Assembly (NCBI GenBank): GCA_050179645.1
Contig: JBFXEX010000007.1
Span: 1 to 64,000 of the forward strand
Direction of reading: 5' to 3'
Length of the DNA: 64,000 nt
Source of the DNA: VAZQ01 sp050179645
GTDB lineage: Bacteria > Pseudomonadota > Alphaproteobacteria > Rhizobiales > Xanthobacteraceae
Part shown: positions 17,160-25,207 of the stretch, one piece after another
Layout of the letters: the number at the start of each line of letters is the position of its first letter
Position numbering within the stretch: position 1 is the first letter of the stretch
Notes under the pieces: model-generated
The model's input: the letters and a program-made list of their open reading frames with translations, nothing else
Told to the model about the DNA's origin: nothing
Database searches by the model: none
Made by a program: the position numbers and the translations under genes

Positions 17160-18691
17160 TGAACCGCGAGGGACGGCCGACCGCGGTCGGCGAAGCGATC
17201 ATCGCGACGCATTCGACCTTCACCGGCAATCGCGGGCTGCAGATCGAGGAGCCGCTCATCTTCGAGATCGGCCGCGCCGGCACGACCGGCGTCGACCTCG
17301 ACGAGCCAGCCGGCTTCACGCCGCGCCTGAGCGGGCTCGAACGCAAAGAGCCGATCGGCCTGCCGGGTCTCAGCGAGCCCGAGACCCTGCGGCACTACGT
17401 GCGGCTGTCGGCGAAGAACTTTGCCATCGACACCGGCCCGTTTCCGCTCGGCTCCTGCACGATGAAGCATAATGCGCGGCTGAACGAAAAGCTGGCGCGG
17501 TTGCCCGGCTTCGCCGACGTCCATCCGCTGCAGCCCATCTCAACCGTGCCGGGCGCGCTCGAGTTGATACATGAACTCACGTCGTGGCTGCGGGAACTCA
17601 CCGGCATGCCGGCGATCGCGATGACGCCGAAGGCCGGCGCCCACGGCGAGCTGTGCGGCATGATGGCGATCAAGGCCGCGTTGGAGGCGCGCGGCGAGCG
17701 GCGCTCGGTGGTGCTGGTGCCGGAATCGGCGCACGGCACCAATCCGGCGACTGCCGCGCTGCTCGGCTACCGGATCGAGGCGGTGCCGGCGCGCTCGGAC
17801 GGCACGGTGTCGGCGGACGCGGTCAGGGAACGGCTGTCCGCCGACGTCGCCGCGATCATGCTGACCAATCCCAACACCTGCGGCCTGTTCGAACGCGACA
17901 TCGTGGAGATTGCCGAGGCGGTGCACGCCGCCGGCGCGTACTTCTACGCCGACGGCGCCAATTTCAACGCCATCGTCGGCAAGGTGCGGCCCGGCGATCT
18001 CGGCATCGACGCCATGCACATCAACCTGCATAAGACGTTCTCGACGCCGCACGGCGGCGGCGGTCCGGGCGCCGGCCCGGTCGCGCTCTCCGCGCAGCTC
18101 GCCCCGTTCATGCCGATCCCCTACGTCATGGCCGATGCGACCGGCGTTCGCCTGGTGGAGCATGCCGACGGCGATTCGCCGCAGTCCATCGGCCGGCTCT
18201 GCGCCTTTCACGGTCAGATGGGCATGTTCGTGCGCGCGCTCGCCTACATGTATTCGCACGGCAGCGACGGTATGACGCGGGCGTCGGAGGATGCGGTGCT
18301 CAACGCCAACTATGTGCGGGCAAACCTGCAAGACATCATGACGCTGCCGTTCGGCGAGCAGCCGTGCATGCACGAGGTGCTGTTCGACGATCACTGGCTC
18401 CATGGCACCGGCATCACCACGCTCGACTTCGCCAAGGCGATGATCGACGAAGGCTTTCACCCGATGACGATCTATTTCCCGCTCGTGGTGCATGGCGCGA
18501 TGCTGATCGAGCCGACCGAGTCGGAGAGCAAGGCGAGCCTCGATCAATTCATCGCGACATTGCGGGACTTGGCAAGCGCCGCCAAGAATGGCGACAAAGA
18601 AAGGTTCCTCGGGGCACCGTATTTTGCGCCCAGGGGACGGCTCGACGAGACGCGCGCCGCCCGGACGCCGGTGCTGCGGTGGTCCAGGTGA
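17156..18691 (+). CDS. gcvPB: Glycine dehydrogenase (decarboxylating) subunit 2
   Basis: This 511-residue protein is the C-terminal, PLP-carrying half of the split P protein. The PLP lysine is K293 in NLHKTFSTPHGGGGPGAGP, and ADGANFNAIVGKVRPGDLG lies just before it. It starts inside the gcvPA stop (ATGATGA), so the two subunits, which form one enzyme, are made together. The gene ends 3 nt before the convergent Lrp-type regulator gene, leaving no room for a separate terminator. Confidence 0.96.
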   Translation: MMNREGRPTAVGEAIIATHSTFTGNRGLQIEEPLIFEIGRAGTTGVDLDEPAGFTPRLSGLERKEPIGLPGLSEPETLRHYVRLSAKNFAIDTGPFPLGSCTMKHNARLNEKLARLPGFADVHPLQPISTVPGALELIHELTSWLRELTGMPAIAMTPKAGAHGELCGMMAIKAALEARGERRSVVLVPESAHGTNPATAALLGYRIEAVPARSDGTVSADAVRERLSADVAAIMLTNPNTCGLFERDIVEIAEAVHAAGAYFYADGANFNAIVGKVRPGDLGIDAMHINLHKTFSTPHGGGGPGAGPVALSAQLAPFMPIPYVMADATGVRLVEHADGDSPQSIGRLCAFHGQMGMFVRALAYMYSHGSDGMTRASEDAVLNANYVRANLQDIMTLPFGEQPCMHEVLFDDHWLHGTGITTLDFAKAMIDEGFHPMTIYFPLVVHGAMLIEPTESESKASLDQFIATLRDLASAAKNGDKERFLGAPYFAPRGRLDETRAARTPVLRWSR

Positions 18692-18694
18692 TAG

Positions 18695-19162
18695 TTAGAT
18701 CGGCAGCACATTGGTGTATTTCACCTGCTCGAGCGCGAAGCTCGACTCGATGGACGCAATGCCGTCGAGGCGGGTCAGCTTCTGTTTGAGAAACTGCTCG
18801 TAGGCGGCGAGGTCGGCGACCACGACGCGTAGCAGATAGTCGCGTGGTCCGGTCATCAGATAGCATTCCAGGACTTCGGGCCAACGTGCGATCGCCTTGC
18901 TGAAGCGGTTGAGGCTGTCTTCGCGCTGGCTCTCGAGCTTGATCGAAACGAACACGCTGACCGGAAGGCCGACGTTGCGCTGGCTGAGCACCGCGACGTA
19001 GCGCGCGATGATGCCGGTCTTCTCCAGGATGCGCACCCGCCGCAGGCACGGCGATGGCGACAGTCCGACCTTCTCGGCCAGCGCCGCAAGGCTGATCCTT
19101 CCGTCGTCCTGGAGCAACGCGAGGATTTTTCGGTCAATGTCGTCGATCTGGTCAGTTTGCAT
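18695..19162 (-). CDS. Lrp/AsnC family transcriptional regulator
   Basis: This 155-residue regulator opens with an AsnC-type winged helix-turn-helix (DQIDDIDRKILALLQDDGRISLAALAEKVGLSPSPCLRRVRIL region, residues about 4-47). A RAM ligand-binding domain follows, including VECYLMTGPRDYLLRVV-type residues. ATG at 19162 fits the usual family start; an in-frame TTG upstream is less likely. The regulator is divergent from the E1/transketolase-like gene, which is its probable target, and may also respond to glycine-pathway amino acids. Ligand unknown. Confidence 0.9.
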   Translation of the reverse strand: MQTDQIDDIDRKILALLQDDGRISLAALAEKVGLSPSPCLRRVRILEKTGIIARYVAVLSQRNVGLPVSVFVSIKLESQREDSLNRFSKAIARWPEVLECYLMTGPRDYLLRVVVADLAAYEQFLKQKLTRLDGIASIESSFALEQVKYTNVLPI

Positions 19163-19297
19163 GGAAAAACCTGTTATTAGCAACTAGATTAGCTGATTAT
19201 TCCAATCCAAGTCAAAATATTGGCTTGTATCGACCGATATTGCCAAGGCGGTTATGAGACATTTTCCGGCGATCCGCCAAGCATCGAGGACCGCGCC
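19163..19297. promoter_or_regulatory. Divergent AT-rich control region with ATTAGC direct repeat
   Basis: The space between the Lrp-type gene and the E1-like gene is much more AT-rich than its surroundings. ATTAGC occurs at 19176-19181 and again at 19188-19193, a 12-bp period. Lrp-type proteins favour such AT-rich, roughly helically spaced sites, so this is a candidate binding region. No convincing -35/-10 pair stands out. Confidence 0.35.
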
Positions 19298-21688
19298 ATG
19301 ACGGCGTCACGCATCGACATCCTGTCCGAACTGGAAAAGAAGGTGTTGTGGCTGGCGAGCTGGACGATCCACAACGCCAACCATGTGCGCGAAAATGTCG
19401 ACGGGCTGAAGGTCGGCGGCCATCAGGCCTCGTCCGCCTCGCTCGCAACCATCATGACGGCGCTCTATTTCGATGCGCTGCGGCCGCAGGACCGCGTCGC
19501 CGTCAAGCCGCATGCGTCGCCGATCTATCACGCTATCCAGTTTCTGCTGGGGCGGCAGACCCGCGAGAAGCTCGAGACCTTCCGCGGCTACAAGGGCGCG
19601 CAGAGCTACCCGTCGCGCACCAAGGATACCGACGACGTCGACTTCTCAACCGGATCGGTGGGTCTCGGCGTGGCACAGACGCTGTTCTCGTCGCTGGTGC
19701 AGGACTACGTGCGCGCGCACGGCTTCGCCAAGGACCGGCCGGAAGGCCGGATGATCGCGCTGGTCGGCGACGCCGAACTCGACGAGGGCAACATCTTCGA
19801 GGCGATCCTGGAGGGCTGGAAGCAGGGCCTGCGCAATTGCTGGTGGATCGTCGACTACAACCGGCAAAGCCTCGATGCGGTCGTGCGCGAAGGCTTGTGG
19901 GAGCGCTACGAGGGGCTGTTCCGCAACTTCGGATGGGACGTCGTCATCGTCAAATACGGCACGCTCCAGCAGGCGGCATTTCGCGAGTCCGGCGGCGACA
20001 AGCTGCGCGAATGGATCGATGCCTGCCCGAACCAGCTTTATTCGGCCCTGGTGTTCCAGGGCGGCGCGGCTTGGCGCAAGCGATTGCTCGACGAGATCGG
20101 CGACCAGGGGCCGGTCACGGCGCTCATCGACAGCCGCAGCGACGAAGAACTGGCCCGGCTGATGAACAATCTCGGCGGCCACGATCTGCCGGCGCTGACC
20201 GCGGCATTTGCTTCCGTCGATCACGATCGGCCGGTCTGCTTCATCTGCTACACCGTGAAGGGCTACGGCCTGCCGATGGCCGGCCACAAAGACAACCACG
20301 CCGGTCTGATGACCACGGCGCAGATGGAAACGTTCCGGCTGCAGAACCGGGTTCGGCCCGGACATGAATGGGATCGGTTCGAGGGATTGAGCCTGCCTGC
20401 TGCGACTCTGCAAGCTTTTCTCGATCGCGTGCCGTTCGCCCGGCGCAAGCCCGCGCCGAAAGCTCCCCAGATTGCAGTGCCGGCCACACTGCACGTCCCG
20501 ATGCAACCGGTGATGTCCACCCAGGCCGGCTTTGGCGCGCTGCTGAATGAGCTTGGCAAATTGCAGGACGATTTCGCCGCGCGGATCGTCACCACGTCGC
20601 CGGACGTCACGGTCTCGACCAATCTCGGCGCCTGGGTCAACCGACGCGGACTGTTCGCGCGGGACACGGTCGCGGACACGTTCAAGAACGAGCGCATCGC
20701 TTCGACGTTCGCCTGGGAATTTTCCCCGAAGGGGCAGCACATCGAGCTCGGCATTGCGGAGATGAACCTTTTCATCGCGCTCTCGGCACTCGGCCTTTCG
20801 CACGCGATCGACGGCGAGCGGCTACTGCCGATCGGCACGCTTTACGACCCGTTCATCGCACGCGGCTTGGACGCGTTGAACTACGCCTGTTACCAGGACG
20901 CGCGCTTCATCGTAGTGGCGACGCCGTCCGGCATCACGCTGGCGCCGGAAGGCGGCGCACATCAGTCGATCGCGCAGCCATTGATCGGCATGGCGCAGGA
21001 CGGGCTTGCGGCGTTCGAGCCGGCCTTCGTCGACGAACTTGCGGAGATCCTGCGGTTCGCGTTCGACTATATCCAGCGCGACGGCGACGGCGCCGCATCC
21101 GAACGCAACTGGCTGCGCGACGAGACCGGCGGCTCGGTCTATCTGCGCCTATCGACGCGGCCGGTCGAGCAGGCGCAGCGCGACATGACCGATGCCTTAC
21201 GTCATTCGATCGTCGACGGGGCTTATTGGCTGCGCAAGCCCGGGCCGAACGCGCAGGTGGTCGTGGCCTACATGGGCGCCATTGCGCCGGAGGCGATCCA
21301 GGCGGTTGGGCTGATGGCAGAGGACCGCCGCGACGTCGGCCTCCTGGCGGTGACCTCTGCCGACCGGCTCAATGCCGGCTGGACCGCCGCGCAGCGCGCC
21401 CGGGAGCGCGGACTGGTGCATGCACGCGCTCATGTTGAGCGCCTTTTGGACGACGTGCCGGCGGACTGCGGCCTCGTCACCGTGCTCGACGGCCATCCGG
21501 CGACGCTGTCGTGGCTCGGCGCGGTGCACGGCCACCGCGTGCGCGGATTGGGCGTCGAGCATTTCGGCCAGACCGGATCGCTGCCCGATCTCTACCGGCA
21601 CTACGGCATCGACGCCAACGCGATCATCGCCGCCGCGCAGGCGCTCACCGCGGGCCGCCCCATCCGCTATCTGAAGGCGCTGCCTTAG
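19298..21688 (+). CDS. Transketolase/pyruvate dehydrogenase E1-like thiamine diphosphate enzyme
   Basis: This 796-residue protein has the layout of homodimeric E1 (AceE-like) and transketolase enzymes. The thiamine-diphosphate domain carries VGDAELDEGNIFEAILEGWKQGLRN-type residues (GD...N motif) at about 155-185. The middle domain has MNLFIALSALGLSH and TLYDPFIARGLDALNYACYQDARFI. The C-terminal domain ends in HGHRVRGLGVEHFGQTG. It probably decarboxylates a 2-oxo acid or transfers a ketol unit. E2 and E3 genes are absent. The arrangement with a divergent Lrp-type gene recalls mdeR-mdeAB of Pseudomonas, where MdeB is a 2-oxobutyrate dehydrogenase E1, but that parallel is inference. Confidence 0.85.
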   Translation: MTASRIDILSELEKKVLWLASWTIHNANHVRENVDGLKVGGHQASSASLATIMTALYFDALRPQDRVAVKPHASPIYHAIQFLLGRQTREKLETFRGYKGAQSYPSRTKDTDDVDFSTGSVGLGVAQTLFSSLVQDYVRAHGFAKDRPEGRMIALVGDAELDEGNIFEAILEGWKQGLRNCWWIVDYNRQSLDAVVREGLWERYEGLFRNFGWDVVIVKYGTLQQAAFRESGGDKLREWIDACPNQLYSALVFQGGAAWRKRLLDEIGDQGPVTALIDSRSDEELARLMNNLGGHDLPALTAAFASVDHDRPVCFICYTVKGYGLPMAGHKDNHAGLMTTAQMETFRLQNRVRPGHEWDRFEGLSLPAATLQAFLDRVPFARRKPAPKAPQIAVPATLHVPMQPVMSTQAGFGALLNELGKLQDDFAARIVTTSPDVTVSTNLGAWVNRRGLFARDTVADTFKNERIASTFAWEFSPKGQHIELGIAEMNLFIALSALGLSHAIDGERLLPIGTLYDPFIARGLDALNYACYQDARFIVVATPSGITLAPEGGAHQSIAQPLIGMAQDGLAAFEPAFVDELAEILRFAFDYIQRDGDGAASERNWLRDETGGSVYLRLSTRPVEQAQRDMTDALRHSIVDGAYWLRKPGPNAQVVVAYMGAIAPEAIQAVGLMAEDRRDVGLLAVTSADRLNAGWTAAQRARERGLVHARAHVERLLDDVPADCGLVTVLDGHPATLSWLGAVHGHRVRGLGVEHFGQTGSLPDLYRHYGIDANAIIAAAQALTAGRPIRYLKALP

Positions 21689-22037
21689 ACCAGGGTCGAT
21701 GTCGTCCTCTCGGGGCGGTGAAGCTGACGCGTGATGGCTTGAGGCTGAAGCAGATGGTTGCGGCATCAACCCTCCCCGCGTGGCGGATGTGTTCCGGCCG
21801 CAGAATGACCCAGCATTGATTGTATTGTCTCGCGGACGCTGCAGGTCGTCCGCATCTCCTGATGACATTTGGCTCGGCTTCAAGCGCGCTTCAATTGCGC
21901 AGGAACTCACAAATCATCGCAATCCCGACCGGGCGTCGGAACGCCGGCATTCATAGACTATGGCGCATCGGAGCTCCGATGCGTTCGCACCGTGCGACCA
22001 CGTTGCGCGAGCCCGTCTTGAAGTGGAGGAGATCACG
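21689..22037. other. Intergenic region of 349 nt with a perfect palindrome
   Basis: No convincing gene is seen here. Its one notable feature is the 20-bp palindrome at 21964-21983. The rest shows no repeat family and no good terminator for the preceding E1-like gene. Confidence 0.5.
21964..21983. promoter_or_regulatory. Perfect 20-bp palindrome, candidate operator
   Basis: CGCATCGGAGCTCCGATGCG reads the same on both strands with no spacer. It ends 54 nt before the start of the frameshifted alpha/beta hydrolase gene, a suitable place for a dimeric repressor. No regulator gene of the TetR or MarR type lies next to it. Confidence 0.4.
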
Positions 22038-22897
22038 ATGCCTACGATGAAAACGAAGGATGGTACTGAGATCTATTACAAGGACTGGGGGCAGGGACAG
22101 CCCGTCGTGTTCAGTCATGGCTGGCCGCTCAGCGCCGATGCGTTCGAGGATCAGATGTATTTCCTCGCCTCGCGCGGATATCGGTGCATCGCCCATGATC
22201 GGCGCGGCTACGGACGCTCGAGCCAGCCCTGGTCCGGATATGACTACGACACCTTCGCCGACGACCTCGCGTCACTCATCGAGACCCTGGATCTCCGGGA
22301 CGCAGTCCTGGTCAGTCATTCAATGGGCGGCGGCGAAATTGTCCGCTACATCGCGCGCCACGGATCGAAGCGTGTGGCGAAGATCGTTCTGATCGCCGCC
22401 GTGCCCCCGTTGATGCTGAAGACCGAGTCGAATCCGAAGGGCACTCCGATGGCAGCGTTCGACCAGATTCGGGCCGCATTGCTGGCGGATCGATCGCAGT
22501 TCTGGAAGGACGTGAGCGCCCCGTTCTATGGCGCCAACCGGCCGGGCGCGAAGGTGTCGGAGGGCGTCCGCAACTCTTTCTGGCTCCAGGGTTCTGTCGC
22601 GAGCTTCAAGGGCACTTTCGATTGCGTGAAGGCATTCTCGGAACCGACTTTACCGAGGACCTCCATAAGATCGACGTGCCGGCTCTCGTCCTGCACGGCG
22701 ATGACGATCAGATCGTTCCGATCGCCGCTTCTGCCATGGTGTCGTCGAAGCTGCTCAGGAACGCAACGCTCAAGATCTACCGCGGTGCGCCGCACGGTAT
22801 GTGTACGACCCACAAGGACCAGGTGAATGCGGACCTGCTCGCCTTCATCGCTGCAACTGATGTAGCGGCTCACGGGCGTCGCGCACTCGCTTCTTGA
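22038..22897 (+). pseudogene. Alpha/beta hydrolase, chloroperoxidase-like, interrupted by a frameshift
   Basis: The first part, from ATG 22038 behind GGAGGAGA, reads as a non-heme chloroperoxidase/arylesterase-type hydrolase. It has HGWPLSADAFEDQM for the oxyanion region and the nucleophile elbow SHSMGGGE. Near 22640-22645 the frame breaks. The rest (TDFTEDLHKIDVPALVLHGDDDQIVP ... GAPHGMC, with the acid Asp and catalytic His) continues one frame back until the stop at 22895. The two halves join smoothly if a single base is restored at GAA-ACC, so one base has been lost. This is either a real inactivating mutation or a sequencing error. Confidence 0.85.
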
Positions 22898-23102
22898 GGC
22901 CTCACGTCGTGCTGGTGGGCGGCAGCGAGCGGCTGTCGCCCTTTTTCTTCAGACTCCCCGCAGAGTCGAGCCGGGCCGGAACAACAAGGCAATTCTGAAA
23001 CAGTCATGCACGCAAATCGACAAGCGAGCGCTGGCTTCCGATGTTACGCCAATCGCGTTCCTTGAAATTCACCTGGCAGAGTACACAACAGGAGCGACGA
23101 TC

Positions 23103-23897
23103 ATGAAACACGTTAAAATCGGTGCGGCTTTCGCGGCTGCTCTCTCTCTGGTCGCGGTGGCAATCCCGGCCAAGGCCGACCCGTTGAAGAATATCGTGCT
23201 GGTCCATGGCGCCTGGGTGGACGCATCGGGTTGGAAGCCGGTCTACGACATCCTCGCCAGGGATGGTTTCAACGTCACGATGGTGCAGGAACCGGAAACC
23301 TCATTTGCGGCGGATGTCGCTGCAACAAAACGGGTGCTCGACCTTCAGAACGGTCCCACGCTGCTCGTCGGCCACAGCTACGGCGGTTCGATCATCACCG
23401 AGGCGGGCGTTCACCCGAACGTTGCCGGCCTGGTCTACGTTGCCGCGCATGCGCCCGACGTCGGCGAGGATGAGGCTGCGCTGGGCAAGAAGACTCCGAG
23501 CGTCCTGGCCAAGACCGCAGGTGCGATCAAACGGACGCCGGACCAGTTCACCTATCTCAATCCTCCCGACTTTCCCAAGCTGTTCGCGCCCGATCTGCCA
23601 CGTGACCGGGCGGAGTTCGTGGCGCGAGCGCAGGTCATGGCCGCTGCCAGCGTTTTCAGCACCCCGCTGACGGCGGCCGCCTGGAAGGCGAAGCCGAGCT
23701 GGGGGATCGTCGCCGGCAGCGACCAGATCATCAACCCCGACCTGGAGCGTTGGTATTACCGTCGGGCCAAGAGTGACACGATCGAGATCAAGGGCGCGAG
23801 CCACTCCGTCTACGAATCTCACCCGCAAGAGGTGGCGGCGGTGATCGAAGACGCGGCCCGGAGCTTCGATCGATCCACCGCCCGCGCCGCAAAGTAG
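23103..23897 (+). CDS. Secreted alpha/beta hydrolase
   Basis: This 264-residue protein has a Sec signal peptide over about residues 1-24, ending in AIPAKA. The hydrolase fold follows, with VLVHGAWVDASGWKPVYDIL, nucleophile Ser in GHSYGGSI, and the catalytic His probably in GASHSVYESHP. It resembles the esterase/hydroxynitrile-lyase-like periplasmic hydrolases common in rhizobial genomes; substrate unknown. GGAGCGA lies 9 nt before the ATG. It follows the broken hydrolase gene in the same direction after about 200 nt that show nothing notable. Confidence 0.85.
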   Translation: MKHVKIGAAFAAALSLVAVAIPAKADPLKNIVLVHGAWVDASGWKPVYDILARDGFNVTMVQEPETSFAADVAATKRVLDLQNGPTLLVGHSYGGSIITEAGVHPNVAGLVYVAAHAPDVGEDEAALGKKTPSVLAKTAGAIKRTPDQFTYLNPPDFPKLFAPDLPRDRAEFVARAQVMAAASVFSTPLTAAAWKAKPSWGIVAGSDQIINPDLERWYYRRAKSDTIEIKGASHSVYESHPQEVAAVIEDAARSFDRSTARAAK

Positions 23898-24085
23898 CCG
23901 AACGCCGCTGCCGCTGGCGGATCGGACCTCACCGGCTCGATCCGCCAGCAAATTCGGCGCGCCCAACTTCAGACAGAATGTCCGGCCGGCTGCAGTAACG
24001 CGGCCGGCCGATCCTTAAAGAAGGGGAACGTCGTAGTTTGGGCCGACGGTTATCTCGATAACGCCGAGGCAGGCCCCGGGGCATT

Positions 24086-24460
24086 TCACGCGTCGCGGTG
24101 CAACGCTGCGAGAATGCACTCGACCATTAATTGGCCATCACAGGGCTTGGCAAAGAATCCGGCCGCCCCCGCGAGTTCGGCCTTCTGGCGCGAACGCTCC
24201 TCCGGAAAAGCGGTGACAATGATGACCGGCGTGCGCCGGCCTTGCGCCAACAGCCGCTGCAGCAATTCGAGGCCACTGATACCCGGCATCTGCAGGTCGG
24301 TGATCAGGCAGTCGGTGTCGTCGAGCGACGATGAGGCGAGAAACGCTTCCGCCGAGCAAAACGTTGCGACCCGCAGCCCCAGGGAACGGACAAGGCTCTC
24401 CATCGAGCTTCGGACGAAATCGTCGTCGTCAACGACCGCAACCTTCGGGGTCTTTCGCAT
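24086..24460 (-). CDS. Single-domain response regulator (receiver only)
   Basis: This 124-residue CheY-like receiver has no output domain. The acidic pocket VVDDDD is near the start, the phosphorylated Asp is in CLITDLQMPGISG, and the conserved Lys is in FFAKPCDG. ATG at 24460 (MRKTPKVAVVDD) is chosen; an upstream TTG at 24511 would add 17 unlikely residues. It lies 102 nt downstream of the LuxR-type response regulator on the same strand. It may act as a phosphate sink or a second output of the same kinase. Confidence 0.88.
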   Translation of the reverse strand: MRKTPKVAVVDDDDFVRSSMESLVRSLGLRVATFCSAEAFLASSSLDDTDCLITDLQMPGISGLELLQRLLAQGRRTPVIIVTAFPEERSRQKAELAGAAGFFAKPCDGQLMVECILAALHRDA

Positions 24461-24562
24461 CTCTGGCGTCCGGTGGCGCCGGGGCGCCGTGCTTGGAAAC
24501 TCTTCGCCCAATATGCGGTCGGGAGCACTCCTCGTAAATCATACAGTGGTTTGGGGTCGTGC

Positions 24563-25207
24563 CTACCGTTGCAAGCCGAGACTTTCGGCCATCCGTACCA
24601 GGTCGGCGAGCGAACGTGCTGCCATCTTGCGCATGACATTGCCGCGATGGATCTTCACCGTGATCTCGCTCAGCGCCATCTCGCCGGCGATCTGCTTGTT
24701 CATGAGCCCCTTGGTCACAAAACCCATCACTTCCTTTTCGCGCGGCGTCAGAGCGGCATAGAGCTGCCGTACGCCTTCGATCTCTTGCTCCTCGGCGCGG
24801 CGCGTGCGATCGCGCTCGAGGGCCGCCGTGACGGCGTCCAGCATGTCCTGATCGCGGAATGGCTTGGTCAGGAAATCGACCGCGCCCGCCTTCATCGCGC
24901 GTACCGTCATCGGCACATCGCCATGTCCGGTCATGAAGATGATCGGCATATGGATGCCGGCGCGCGCAAGCTGCGTCTGGAAATCGAGCCCACTGACGCC
25001 GGGCAGCCTCACGTCGAGCACCAGACATCCAGGGCCTTCGACCCGGTTGGCCGAGAGAAGCTCGGCGGCGGTCCGGTACAGTGCAACGTTGAGGCCTATC
25101 GACCTCAACAGGCTTCCCAACGCCTCCCTGAGATCGGAATCGTCGTCGACCACCAGCACGGTCGGCCCATCGCCGGCCTGGGCGGAGCGGCTATCCTGGG
25201 GCGTCAC
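24563..25207 (-). CDS. FixJ/NarL-type response regulator with LuxR DNA-binding domain
   Basis: This is a 214-residue two-domain regulator. The receiver (about residues 12-130) carries VVDDDSDLRE, phospho-Asp in CLVLDVRLPGVSG and Lys in DFLTKPFRDQ. The C-terminal LuxR helix-turn-helix (about 145-210) has LTPREKEVMGFVTKGLMNKQIAGEMALSEITVKIHRGNVMRKM-type residues. The GTG start overlaps the stop of the histidine kinase gene (GTGA), so kinase and regulator are made together and are almost certainly partners. Confidence 0.93.
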   Translation of the reverse strand: MTPQDSRSAQAGDGPTVLVVDDDSDLREALGSLLRSIGLNVALYRTAAELLSANRVEGPGCLVLDVRLPGVSGLDFQTQLARAGIHMPIIFMTGHGDVPMTVRAMKAGAVDFLTKPFRDQDMLDAVTAALERDRTRRAEEQEIEGVRQLYAALTPREKEVMGFVTKGLMNKQIAGEMALSEITVKIHRGNVMRKMAARSLADLVRMAESLGLQR

